Below are positions 1 through 6,975 of a DNA stretch of 26,496 nt, in pieces. The notes below the pieces were generated by a model, which saw nothing but the letters and a program-made list of their open reading frames with translations, did not search any database and was not told the origin of the DNA. How positions within the stretch are numbered: position 1 is the first letter of the stretch; each line of letters begins with the position of its first letter. A program made the translations under genes and the position numbers. The DNA is taken from the NCBI GenBank assembly GCA_018400055.1, contig JAGYNK010000106.1:1-26496 (forward strand). The letters run 5' to 3'. This stretch comes from Candidatus Moraniibacteriota bacterium. GTDB lineage: Bacteria > Patescibacteriota > Minisyncoccia > Moranbacterales > UBA9337.

Positions 1-170
1 AAGACTTGGCGGAAGTTATTCTAAAATTTCTAAAACCGCTTCAAGAGAAAATAAATGCCATAAGCGATGAACAGGTTCTGGATATCTTACAAAAAGGCAC
101 TGAAAAAGTCCGCCCTATTGCCGAAAAAAAAATGAAAGCGGTAAAAGAAAAAGTGGGATTTATTGTTTAA
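1..170 (+). CDS. trpS: Tryptophanyl-tRNA synthetase, C-terminal fragment (cut by window edge)
   Basis: An open frame runs in from the left edge and stops with TAA at 168-170, leaving about 55 residues. The peptide contains LKFLKPLQEKINAI, then VLDILQKGTEKVRPIAEKK and a final KEKVGFIV. This matches the C-terminal helices of class I tryptophan-tRNA ligases, where a 'FL.P..' helix is followed by 'L..G..KAR.IA..T...V...VG'. The enzyme charges tRNA-Trp in the cytoplasm. The catalytic HIGH and KMSKS motifs lie outside the window, so the identity rests on the tail alone. The gene converges with the phosphohexomutase gene on the other strand and is followed at 220-247 by a good intrinsic terminator. 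Confidence 0.72.
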   Translation, partial: DLAEVILKFLKPLQEKINAISDEQVLDILQKGTEKVRPIAEKKMKAVKEKVGFIV

Positions 171-219
171 TTTATTGGACTTAATTACAAACTCAAAAAT
201 AGGAAATAAAATTATAAAA

Positions 220-247
220 ACATCGGAATTTAATCCGGTGTTTTTTA
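220..247 (+). terminator. Intrinsic terminator of trpS
   Basis: An 8-base-pair stem (ACATCGGA with TCCGGTGT, one G-T pair) has a 6-base loop and is followed at once by a run of Ts. It sits 50 bases after the trpS stop, on the same strand. Confidence 0.8.
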
Positions 248-290
248 TATTTAAATTACATCGGTATATTTATTATAAAAGAGACAATAT

Positions 291-320
291 AAAAAGCACC
301 TACCCATGTACGTGCTTTTT
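291..320. terminator. Bidirectional terminator-like hairpin
   Basis: AAAAAGCAC (291-299) pairs perfectly with GTGCTTTTT (312-320) around a 12-base loop. The A-run on one side and T-run on the other make it terminator-like in both directions, as expected between convergent genes. Confidence 0.6.
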
Positions 321-324
321 AATT

Positions 325-358
325 ATGCCGTTAACATACGATCGTAACTTAACGGTAT
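325..358. repeat. Inverted repeat with a palindromic core
   Basis: CCGTTAA (328-334) pairs with TTAACGG (349-355), and the stem can be extended to ATG...TAT with one G-T pair. Inside the loop is a second perfect palindrome, TACGATCGTA (337-346). There is no T-run, so it is not a clean terminator. The function is unknown; it belongs to a row of five hairpins in this convergent gap. Confidence 0.6.
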
Positions 359-380
359 ATAAATGATTCCAGATTACGGC

Positions 381-399
381 TGCGAAATATAATTTCGCA
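381..399. repeat. Small perfect hairpin
   Basis: TGCGAAAT (381-388) and ATTTCGCA (392-399) form an 8-base-pair stem with a 3-base loop. It lacks a T-run. It is the fourth of five hairpins between trpS and the phosphohexomutase gene. Confidence 0.5.
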
Positions 400-418
400 A
401 TTTAAAATAGCCAGTAAT

Positions 419-474
419 AAAAAAACATTATACCATTGCGTTGCGATCGCAACAGAATGGTATAATGTTTTTTT
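419..474. terminator. Very long bidirectional terminator hairpin with an inner palindrome
   Basis: A perfect 19-base-pair stem runs 419-437 against 456-474. It has seven As on one side and seven Ts on the other, so it reads as a terminator on both strands. The 18-base loop itself holds a perfect 14-base palindrome, GTTGCGATCGCAAC (440-453), so the unit could extrude as a nested hairpin. It lies 10 bases past the stop of the minus-strand phosphohexomutase gene and most likely ends that transcript. Confidence 0.8.
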
Positions 475-484
475 AATCTCTAAT

Positions 485-1888
485 TTAAGATCGGATAATT
501 TTTAAAATCTCGCCTCTTTTTTCTTCCATCAACTTTTCATCGTCAGCCTCCAAATTCAATCTTAAAACCGGTTCAGTATTGGACGGACGAACATTAAACC
601 ACCAACGTTTACCCTCTTCATAATTATCCCAAAAACTTATTTTCACTCCGTCCAGTTCGCTAATCTCTCCTTCCTTGTAATTTTCTTTCAGTTTTTTAAT
701 AACCGCATCCTTATTTTTTACTTCACTGTTAATTTCTCCACTATGAAAATATTTTTTAATCTCACTAGCCAATTCAGATATTTTCCGATTAGTTTCCGCC
801 ATTAAATTTAAAAGATAAATCACCGGAAGCGATCCGGCTTCCGCTTTATAATTTTCTTCAAAATAATAATGTCCGGAAAGCTCTCCGGCAAAAATAGCGC
901 CTTCATTACGCATTTGTTTTTTAATCAACGCATGACCAACGCGGCACTCTTGAGCAACGCCACCATTCTCTTTGATTATCTCCTTAATGGCGTTAGACGA
1001 ACGCAAATCATAAAGTATTTTTGCTCCGGTATTTTTTTTCAGAATTATTTTAGCAATCAGTCCGGTTATTAAATCCATGGGAATAATTTCTCCCCTTTCA
1101 TCAATAAAACCAACTCTGTCAGCATCTCCGTCATAGGCTATTCCTAAGTCCGCTTTAACTTCCAAAACCTTGTTTTGCAAATCCCTTAGGGTTTCAGCCT
1201 TGAGCGGGTTGGCTTCATGGTTGGAAAAAGAATCGTCAAATTTATCATATATGGAAACCAATTCTATATTCTTTGAAAGTTTTCTATAAATATCCAACTC
1301 CAAAATTCCCATAGCGTTAGCCGAGTCTACCACAATTTTAAATTTTTTATCGCCTAAATTTGCAAAGGAAAGAAAATAATTTAAATATTCTTTTTTAATA
1401 TCTTTCTTAATTACCTTCCCCTTCTTGATAACTTCAGAAAATTTATCTCCTAAAACTATTTCTTTTACATCCGACATTCCGCTGTTTTCACCGACAGGAA
1501 CAGCTTCTTTTCGACACAACTTCAGCCCGTTATATTCAGCCGGATTGTGCGATGCGGTTAAAATTATTCCGCCTTCAACATTTAACCTACCGGAAGCAAA
1601 ATAAACCATAGGAGTTGTTGCCAATCCCAAATCATAAACATCCGCTTCTTCATCCGTTATTCCCTTAACTAAACTTTCAAAAAGCGCCGGACTGGACCGG
1701 CGAATATCTCTGCCAACACAAACCCGACAAGATTGATCAGTTTTTTTAAAATAAGATTTTAAAAACCCTACATACGCCCGCCCTATTTTATAAACTATAT
1801 TTTCATTTATTTCGTCCGGATAAATTCCTCTGATGTCGTAAGCTTTAAAAATCTTACCCCTAATTTCTTTAGTTGTTTTTTGTTCCAT
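485..1888 (-). CDS. manB: Phosphomannomutase / phosphoglucomutase
   Basis: A 467-residue member of the alpha-D-phosphohexomutase family, the normal length for the bacterial PMM/PGM enzyme. It interconverts hexose 6-phosphate and hexose 1-phosphate for the synthesis of sugar nucleotides used in surface polysaccharides. All four signatures are visible: the phosphoserine loop TASHNPAEYNG (catalytic Ser113), the Mg-binding loop DGDADR (Asp253, 255, 257), the sugar-binding loop GELSGHYYF (about 335-343), and the phosphate-binding loop RPSNTEP (about 434-440). The GELSGH type of sugar loop is typical of enzymes that accept both mannose and glucose phosphates; that substrate range is inferred. The ATG at 1888 is preceded by no clear Shine-Dalgarno sequence. 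The ybaB-like gene ends 26 bases upstream, so the two are probably co-transcribed. The long hairpin at 419-474 ends the unit. Confidence 0.93.
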   Translation of the reverse strand: MEQKTTKEIRGKIFKAYDIRGIYPDEINENIVYKIGRAYVGFLKSYFKKTDQSCRVCVGRDIRRSSPALFESLVKGITDEEADVYDLGLATTPMVYFASGRLNVEGGIILTASHNPAEYNGLKLCRKEAVPVGENSGMSDVKEIVLGDKFSEVIKKGKVIKKDIKKEYLNYFLSFANLGDKKFKIVVDSANAMGILELDIYRKLSKNIELVSIYDKFDDSFSNHEANPLKAETLRDLQNKVLEVKADLGIAYDGDADRVGFIDERGEIIPMDLITGLIAKIILKKNTGAKILYDLRSSNAIKEIIKENGGVAQECRVGHALIKKQMRNEGAIFAGELSGHYYFEENYKAEAGSLPVIYLLNLMAETNRKISELASEIKKYFHSGEINSEVKNKDAVIKKLKENYKEGEISELDGVKISFWDNYEEGKRWWFNVRPSNTEPVLRLNLEADDEKLMEEKRGEILKIIRS

Positions 1889-1914
1889 GTTATATGTTTT
1901 ATTTTACATGGCCA

Positions 1915-2169
1915 TTACATCGGCATCTGTATATTCCCTTCTTTCATTTCTTTCTGCATCTTTTTCTGAATATTTTTCAGAGCGTTATTGACAGTCTTGA
2001 CCATATTCTTTTCCAAGTCTTGACTATTCCTGGCCGTGTCGCTTATTTCCAAGTTGACAATTTTCATACTTCCGTTAACCGTAACCTTTATACCCTTGTA
2101 ATCCTCCGTGGAATTCATTGCTTCCATCATTTTTTTCATCTGATATATCTGCTTCATTTTATCAAACAT
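1915..2169 (-). CDS. ybaB: YbaB/EbfC family nucleoid-associated protein
   Basis: A small protein of 84 residues. It begins with a charged Met/Lys-rich helix (FDKMKQIYQMKKMMEAM). A beta strand with the family's 'V.VNG...I.NLEI' pattern follows at about residues 28-44, then a long C-terminal helix (LEKNMVKTVNNALKNIQKK) corresponding to the usual 'L..LV..A.N.A..K' signature. Members of this family form dimers and bind DNA, and are often encoded beside dnaX and recR; neither neighbour is seen here. It is slightly shorter than the usual roughly 100 residues because both ends are trimmed. It lies 26 bases upstream of the phosphohexomutase gene on the same strand. No Shine-Dalgarno sequence is visible before the ATG. 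Confidence 0.82.
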   Translation of the reverse strand: MFDKMKQIYQMKKMMEAMNSTEDYKGIKVTVNGSMKIVNLEISDTARNSQDLEKNMVKTVNNALKNIQKKMQKEMKEGNIQMPM

Positions 2170-2304
2170 AATTTTTTTAAATCACGAAAGACATAAAATT
2201 ATTAGTCGGCACAATTTTCGGCAAATGCCACTTTGCGCGAATATTTCGATTCCGGCAACCAATATTAATTTATATCTTTTCGCCTTGTTTAATGATTAAA
2301 TTTT

Positions 2305-2667
2305 TTATCCAAAAATCTCTTTAACTTTATCAACCAGCTCTGAGGGGGTATGTTCCGTCTTTGGAATAAACCCGTCTGCTCCCGATTTAAATGCTTCCGC
2401 TTTGTCATCTTCACTGTCAAGGTTGCTAAAAACAACCACCTTTAAACCGGCATTCTTGCCGTCTTTTTTTATTTTTTTTAAGACTTCCGTACCGCTCATT
2501 TCAGGCAACACCATATCCAACAACATCAAATCAGCCTTTTCTTTTTCGACGCATCTTAAAGCTTCTTTTCCCGTGGATACCGTCACTACCTCAAAACCGA
2601 CTTCTTCAAACTTTTTCTTATATATCTCCACGGTCATGGAATCATCTTCGGCTAGAATAATTTTCAT
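2305..2667 (-). CDS. Single-domain response regulator (CheY-like receiver)
   Basis: The 120 residues are exactly one receiver domain with no output domain. Key residues are all present: the acidic pair Asp8/Asp9 after the first strand, the phospho-acceptor Asp51 in LLLDMVLPEMSG, the switch Ser81 in VVVFSNLDS, and Lys103 in FIPKTEH. A stand-alone receiver passes its signal by protein contact rather than by binding DNA. Upstream on the same strand are a membrane protein (2944-3627) and a large histidine kinase (3707-5386). The kinase is the likely partner, although a 276-base gap holding two repeats separates this gene from them. The pairing is inferred from position. Confidence 0.93.
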   Translation of the reverse strand: MKIILAEDDSMTVEIYKKKFEEVGFEVVTVSTGKEALRCVEKEKADLMLLDMVLPEMSGTEVLKKIKKDGKNAGLKVVVFSNLDSEDDKAEAFKSGADGFIPKTEHTPSELVDKVKEIFG

Positions 2668-2745
2668 ATTTTTTTAAGAATTAATTGAACTTACTTTAAG
2701 TTATTTTCATTGATGGCGCTAAAAAACTGCGATTTATTTCTTATA

Positions 2746-2793
2746 TCATCCTAAACTTGCCTGCCTGTCCGGTAGGCAAGTTTCAGGATCTAA
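2746..2793. repeat. Intergenic inverted repeat, copy A, carrying an inner hairpin
   Basis: The outer arms (2746-2759 and 2781-2793) match copy B at 2812-2839 when copy B is read in reverse complement: about 11 of 14 and 12 of 13 bases. Between the arms, copy A has an extra 21 bases (2760-2780) that contain CCTGCC...GGTAGG, itself a hairpin. The whole unit folds into one long stem: AAACTTGCCTGCC pairs with GGTAGGCAAGTTT with one mismatch, flanked by ATCCT and AGGAT with a one-base bulge. It looks like a REP-type element with a second element or extended loop inside it. Confidence 0.75.
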
Positions 2794-2811
2794 TTCATAT
2801 TATGCCTTATT

Positions 2812-2839
2812 TTAGATGCTGAAACAAGTTCAGCCTGAC
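2812..2839. repeat. Intergenic inverted repeat, copy B (no inner hairpin)
   Basis: In reverse complement this reads GTCAGGCTGAACTTG then TTTCAGCATCTAA, which lines up with both outer arms of copy A at 2746-2793. GCTGAA and TTCAGC form a short stem with a 5-base loop. It lies 18 bases from copy A in the opposite orientation, in a 276-base gap with no gene. Confidence 0.7.
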
Positions 2840-2943
2840 AAAATTTAAAATGAGTTCATTATAAATATATTTTAAAATTCTTTTGTTTTAGCGTCAACCA
2901 ACCACATTCCTTTTCTTAAAAAATTCCGCATGCGCCATAGCCA

Positions 2944-3627
2944 TCAGCGCCTTATGAAAAAAGAAATAAGTATCGCCAATAAAATACAAACAGAGCTGAT
3001 AAAAATAGTAATAAAGGTGATTATGGTTGCAAGATGATTATTAAAAGGATAAAAAGCCAAACTGGATATTCCCAAAAAAATGGCCGTAATGATTATTAAA
3101 ATGGTTTTAGTTTTTTCCAATAAGCCGACATTGCTTGGAAAATTTTCAATAAAAGTATACACCCAAATCATAGACACAAAAAATCCGGATAAGCTGGTTG
3201 CCCAAGCCGAGAAAGGATTAGCGTTCCAGAAAACAAGACCGGAAGAGTCAATAATGGGAAGACGCGGACAAATAACTTGAGCTAAAACAGTAATGCCTCC
3301 CACAGAAAGCAAAGTGATTAAATAAAATTTTATTTTCTTGGCGTTAAGTTTCAAGATATTCAGAGAAATTTTAAAGGCGACTGAAGACATCATAAAGAAA
3401 ATCAAAATGGCTAAATTGTAAGACCAGTAAGCAATCTCTAAGTCACCCCCCAGAAAAATGAGCGGAAAAAACAAACAGAACCGGTAAGCAGCCAAAAGAA
3501 TAAAAAACAAGGAAAAATCCCTAAGCTGTTTGTTTTTGCTTTTTCCTCGCCTGTAAGCGCCGTAAATCCCCGCGCCTATAATTAAGGCGAGTATAAGAAA
3601 AATTAAATGCATTATTCCCGACACCAT
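2944..3627 (-). CDS. Multi-pass membrane protein of unknown function
   Basis: I do not recognise a specific family. The 227 residues hold about seven hydrophobic stretches separated by short charged loops: roughly 6-24, 38-58, 66-86, 101-120, 139-160, 174-194 and 199-223. This seven-segment layout resembles the membrane sensor half of some histidine kinases, but there is no HisKA or ATPase domain after it. The gene ends at the last segment with FFIRR. It lies 79 bases downstream of the membrane histidine kinase on the same strand and upstream of the single-domain receiver, so it may be a sensory or accessory membrane partner; that is inference. A second ATG five codons in (start at 3612) is an equally good start, and neither has a Shine-Dalgarno sequence. 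Confidence 0.7.
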   Translation of the reverse strand: MVSGIMHLIFLILALIIGAGIYGAYRRGKSKNKQLRDFSLFFILLAAYRFCLFFPLIFLGGDLEIAYWSYNLAILIFFMMSSVAFKISLNILKLNAKKIKFYLITLLSVGGITVLAQVICPRLPIIDSSGLVFWNANPFSAWATSLSGFFVSMIWVYTFIENFPSNVGLLEKTKTILIIITAIFLGISSLAFYPFNNHLATIITFITIFISSVCILLAILISFFIRR

Positions 3628-3706
3628 AAAAAATTAATTTATAAAATTAAAGTTACTTTTTAAAAGGGGAAACGAATCCTTTCTGTCCGGCTAATTTTTC
3701 AACATT

Positions 3707-5386
3707 CTATATTTCCCTTACAAATTTTTCCACTTCTTCTTTTTGCATTTTTTGCCTCTCTTCCTCTTCTCTGATTCTGCCGATATCTATCGGCAATTCT
3801 AAGAAAAATTTAGACCCCTTATCCTTACCCTTGGATTCCGCCCATATTTTACCTCCATGATCTTTGGTTATTTTTTTTGCCACAAACAATCCCAACCCGG
3901 CTCCGTTAGCGTCCAGCCTGTTCATATTTTTCCCGCGAGAAAACTTAGAAAAAATTATAAACATTTCACTTTGTGAAATTCCCACTCCGGTATCGGAAAT
4001 AATTATTCTTACCGAATTACCACTCTGTTCAAAATCAATATTAATCCCTCCTTTGGCGGTATACTTGATAGCATTCTCAATTAAATTGGAAATAACTTCC
4101 TTAATTTTTTCATTATCTATTTTAATTTTTGGCAAGAGCCGGGAAGGAACATTAACTTTTAAATAAAGTCCTTTCTCCTTGACCTTAAGTAAAAGCATAT
4201 CCGCCATCTCCTTAACAATATCTTCAATCTGCCAATATTTAAAATCATATTGCATCTTTCCCGACTCAATACGGGAAAGATTTAAAAGGTCATTCACTAA
4301 AGTAATTAATCGCTGATTGGAAATAGAAATTTTTTTCAAAACTTCCTTCACTTCTCCGCTGATTTCCCCATAAGAACCTTCTATAAGCATGGAAGAAAAT
4401 CCCTTTACTGCCCCCAAAGGGGTGCGTAACTGATGGGAAGCAATGGAAATAAATTCCGATTTGGCCTTATCCAGCATTTCAAGTTTCCTGTTAGCCCGCG
4501 CCAATTTACCCGTCAATTTTTCCAGCTGTTTTTGCTTTACCAGATCCCTATTTATGCTTCTCACCAACAAATAGCCAAAAAAAAGAAAAGCCATGAAAAG
4601 AGCACTCCTCCAAATATATTCAAATAAAGTACTTGAATCAGCTACGTTAAACAGGAGCAAAATAGTAATGGCTCCAATTAAAATTTTCGTTAAAATTATT
4701 TTAACACCAAAGAGCTGTCTTTTAACTACTGCGTAAGCGGTAAAGCCAAGCAGAAAAACGGCTGAATAGTCCCCTAAATACTGATACTTAATGCTGTTGC
4801 TTACCATAGGAACAACTATATTAAAAACCGCATTAAAAGAAACAAATAAAAAAGTCCCTATTAAAAAATACAAAATTTTTAATTTTCTTTCTTTTTCAAA
4901 TCGAAAAAACTCCCTGATTAAAAGTCCGACTACTATTAAAGCCACTATCATGGAATAAGAATAAAATAAAATATTCCCCGGTCCCAAAATTGCCTCCCAG
5001 CCCCAACTCTTCAGAGTGGTTCCCTTGGTGGTAAACCCCGTAAACAATGAAAGGGAAAAAAGAGAAATGCCGAAAACAAAAACGATTTTCCTTAAAATTG
5101 GATATTCTTTTTTTAAAAAATAAATGACATAAAAATAAAAAGCGGAAATCAAGAAAAGATTAACACAGCCGTCATTTAATCTGTAAAAGAGGGTTGACAG
5201 AGAACCATTTTCTGTCTTATTTGCCAGCAACGCAAAATCAACCCAAAGAATGACAAAAAAAGTCATTAAAGCAAACCACTGATTCAGCTTTTCTTTTTTA
5301 TTATCGCTCCAAACCCAATAAGCCATCCAGAAACCTGTAAGATTTATCAAGATAACTATTATTTTTTCCAATAAATCTATGCTCAT
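3707..5386 (-). CDS. Membrane sensor histidine kinase with a large multi-pass sensor region
   Basis: 559 residues. About nine hydrophobic segments fill residues 8-275, a 7TM-like sensor. A short coiled linker follows (about 280-308), then the HisKA domain with H-box SEFISIASHQLRTPL (phospho-acceptor His318). The HATPase domain has an N-box (ISNLIENAIKY, about 432-442), G1 box (ISDTGVGIS), F box (IFSKFSRG) and G2 box (GAGLGLFVAKK, about 495-505). A charged tail of about 25 residues after the ATPase domain (EEERQKMQKEEVEK) is unusual and could be a coiled-coil docking site. The stop lies 3 bases beyond the prenyltransferase stop region, so the start is only a few bases after the prenyltransferase gene and the two are almost certainly co-transcribed. 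The probable target is the stand-alone receiver at 2305-2667. Confidence 0.95.
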   Translation of the reverse strand: MSIDLLEKIIVILINLTGFWMAYWVWSDNKKEKLNQWFALMTFFVILWVDFALLANKTENGSLSTLFYRLNDGCVNLFLISAFYFYVIYFLKKEYPILRKIVFVFGISLFSLSLFTGFTTKGTTLKSWGWEAILGPGNILFYSYSMIVALIVVGLLIREFFRFEKERKLKILYFLIGTFLFVSFNAVFNIVVPMVSNSIKYQYLGDYSAVFLLGFTAYAVVKRQLFGVKIILTKILIGAITILLLFNVADSSTLFEYIWRSALFMAFLFFGYLLVRSINRDLVKQKQLEKLTGKLARANRKLEMLDKAKSEFISIASHQLRTPLGAVKGFSSMLIEGSYGEISGEVKEVLKKISISNQRLITLVNDLLNLSRIESGKMQYDFKYWQIEDIVKEMADMLLLKVKEKGLYLKVNVPSRLLPKIKIDNEKIKEVISNLIENAIKYTAKGGINIDFEQSGNSVRIIISDTGVGISQSEMFIIFSKFSRGKNMNRLDANGAGLGLFVAKKITKDHGGKIWAESKGKDKGSKFFLELPIDIGRIREEEERQKMQKEEVEKFVREI

Positions 5387-5389
5387 AAA

Positions 5390-6241
5390 TCAAATAAATA
5401 ACCTGCCTAAAAATAAAGCCAGTGGCCAAAAAAGCTGCTCTCCGTCCACCAAAGTGTAAGACAATCTGCGGGCATCCGCTTTTTTTTCTTTAATTTTATT
5501 TAAATAATAAAATCCGTAAAAATAAAAAAATAACAAAGCTAATGAAAAAAGAGGCAACCAGCCAAGCCAAACCCCCAAAATAATTGGAAGGAAAGAAACC
5601 GCATTAACCACATGAAGATACATTAATGTTTTCTTCTCTCCAAAAAAAACCGGGAAAGTTTTTAATTTTTCTCTCTTATCCGAATCCATATCCTTTATGT
5701 CACAAAAAACGGTATCCAGTAAAATTCGCAGAAACACAAACATAAAAACCGAAATTAACGAAACTCCCAATGGAAGATGATAATAAAAGCCCGCCAAAAA
5801 AACCAGCCATGCCCAAAAAAAGGCCGTGTAAAAATTTTTGAACCCGACTATATTTACGGTAAATCCTTTGAATATATCGGTAAACAGCCATCCTCCCAAT
5901 CCTATAAATAAAATTACCAGAATAGCTTCCAAATTTTCAAGCTTGGTTAAAAAAAATAAAAAGATGGAAAGATAGAAAACCATCAAAACTAAAAAATGCT
6001 TCTTCAAATTTTCAATGTGTTTTACTCGCTCCGGATTTGTTAAACTATCCTCTCCTGTTTTTTTATAACGGTCGCAGACATACACAATTTGAGATATTGA
6101 ATAGCCCGCCAATAGAAGAGCAGCGCTAATTTCTTGATTGAAAATTATCGTTACCGAAGTAAGAATTCCCACTGCCGCCAGAGAAGTTAAATGACCTCCA
6201 TAAATGAATTCTTTCTGAATTGTTCTTATAATTTTTTTCAT
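5390..6241 (-). CDS. UbiA-type prenyltransferase family membrane protein
   Basis: The frame is open from 6385, but I choose the ATG at 6241 (283 residues). The 48 residues before it look non-coding, and a possible promoter (TTGTAA, 18 bases, TAGAAT) sits just upstream of it. About eight membrane segments follow. The second Asp-rich motif is clear: CDIKDMDSDKREKLKTFPV (Asp181, 184, 186, 188), with the family's typical 'DIKD.E.D...G..T.P...G' spacing. The first motif is atypical, reading YVCDRYKKTGED with Asp57 rather than NDxxD, followed by NPERV. GFKNFYTAFFWAW in the middle also fits the family. These enzymes move a prenyl chain onto an acceptor in the membrane (quinone, haem or lipid). The acceptor here cannot be told from sequence. 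The histidine kinase follows within a few bases. Confidence 0.8.
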   Translation of the reverse strand: MKKIIRTIQKEFIYGGHLTSLAAVGILTSVTIIFNQEISAALLLAGYSISQIVYVCDRYKKTGEDSLTNPERVKHIENLKKHFLVLMVFYLSIFLFFLTKLENLEAILVILFIGLGGWLFTDIFKGFTVNIVGFKNFYTAFFWAWLVFLAGFYYHLPLGVSLISVFMFVFLRILLDTVFCDIKDMDSDKREKLKTFPVFFGEKKTLMYLHVVNAVSFLPIILGVWLGWLPLFSLALLFFYFYGFYYLNKIKEKKADARRLSYTLVDGEQLFWPLALFLGRLFI

Positions 6242-6412
6242 CTTCCTTCTTATTCTACCATCGGTAAGTAGATTATTACAAACTGATTCTGATGTATAAA
6301 ACCGGAATTTATAAACTACGCATTTGCCGGTGCAGAAAACCAGCAAGAATCTTCTGTCAAAAATTAAAAAATTCTCGGCAATCAAAATTTTTCATAAATT
6401 TTTTTAAAGAGC

Positions 6413-6820
6413 TTAAACGATATTAAACTTTGGATACTTGGTTCCTCTCTTCACAAAATTATCTTCCATTTCTTGGAAGTCAAATTTTTCCTTGAAATAA
6501 TTTAAAATAAAATTCACATCCATTCCATTTTTACAAGAATACGCATCAATGCTGGCAAATTTCCTTGCCGGAAAAGTATGAATACTGATATGGCTTTCAG
6601 CAATAACCACAAAACCGCTCCAGCCTCCCGGATCTTTTATATCATTGTCGGGAGCAGAATAAATTTCAGGATCGGCTATTTTTCTCATACCTATCTTTTC
6701 CGGCAACTCTTCCAAGCAGGACAGGATAATTTCTTTGTTATTTAATTTTTTCTCATCTCCGTCATAACCGTCAATCATTAAATGCTCTCCGAAATTACAA
6801 GTTGACTTTTCTTCACTCAT
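6413..6820 (-). CDS. speD: AdoMet decarboxylase-family pyruvoyl enzyme (proenzyme)
   Basis: 135 residues, the size of the short bacterial/archaeal class 1 S-adenosylmethionine decarboxylase. The self-cleavage site is clear: FVVIAESHISIHTFPA, with Glu75-Ser76, where Ser76 would become the pyruvoyl group. Ser68 (WSG), His81 and Cys96 (DAYSCKNG) match the processing and catalytic residues Ser55, His68 and Cys83 of the Thermotoga maritima enzyme. One change stands out: the Glu that follows 'HTWP' in that enzyme (Glu72, ribose-binding) is Ala85 here, and the Phe49 region is replaced by DNDIKDPGG. The family normally makes decarboxylated AdoMet for spermidine. With these changes the substrate may differ, for instance ornithine or arginine, as reported for some relatives. 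No spermidine synthase gene is nearby. The gene stands 171 bases upstream of the prenyltransferase gene and diverges from ychF. Confidence 0.88.
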   Translation of the reverse strand: MSEEKSTCNFGEHLMIDGYDGDEKKLNNKEIILSCLEELPEKIGMRKIADPEIYSAPDNDIKDPGGWSGFVVIAESHISIHTFPARKFASIDAYSCKNGMDVNFILNYFKEKFDFQEMEDNFVKRGTKYPKFNIV

Positions 6821-6868
6821 ATTTCTTTCTTTTTAAAAAAATTAAAAATTAAACATTCTTATTTTATA

Positions 6869-6897
6869 TTGACATTTATTTTTTTACAAGAGAATAT
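6869..6897 (+). promoter_or_regulatory. Possible promoter of ychF
   Basis: A perfect -35 TTGACA (6869-6874) is followed after 17 bases by GAATAT (6892-6897), a weak -10; TAGAAT at 6899-6904 is a better -10 but at poor spacing. It lies in the divergent gap between the decarboxylase gene and ychF, about 75 bases before the ychF start. Confidence 0.35.
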
Positions 6898-6975
6898 GTA
6901 GAATAGCATACTGTTAGTAAATATATAAAAAGAATAGAAGTAAAATAACACCCTAATTATAAAAACATTTAACTT

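Noticed and set aside
163..366. Open frame of 67 codons on the plus strand after trpS
   Set aside because: It overlaps the end of trpS and runs through three hairpins including the terminator; the peptide is low-complexity and looks non-coding.
6242..6385. Longer prenyltransferase start at 6385
   Set aside because: The added 48 residues show no membrane or family pattern, and the likely promoter lies inside this stretch.
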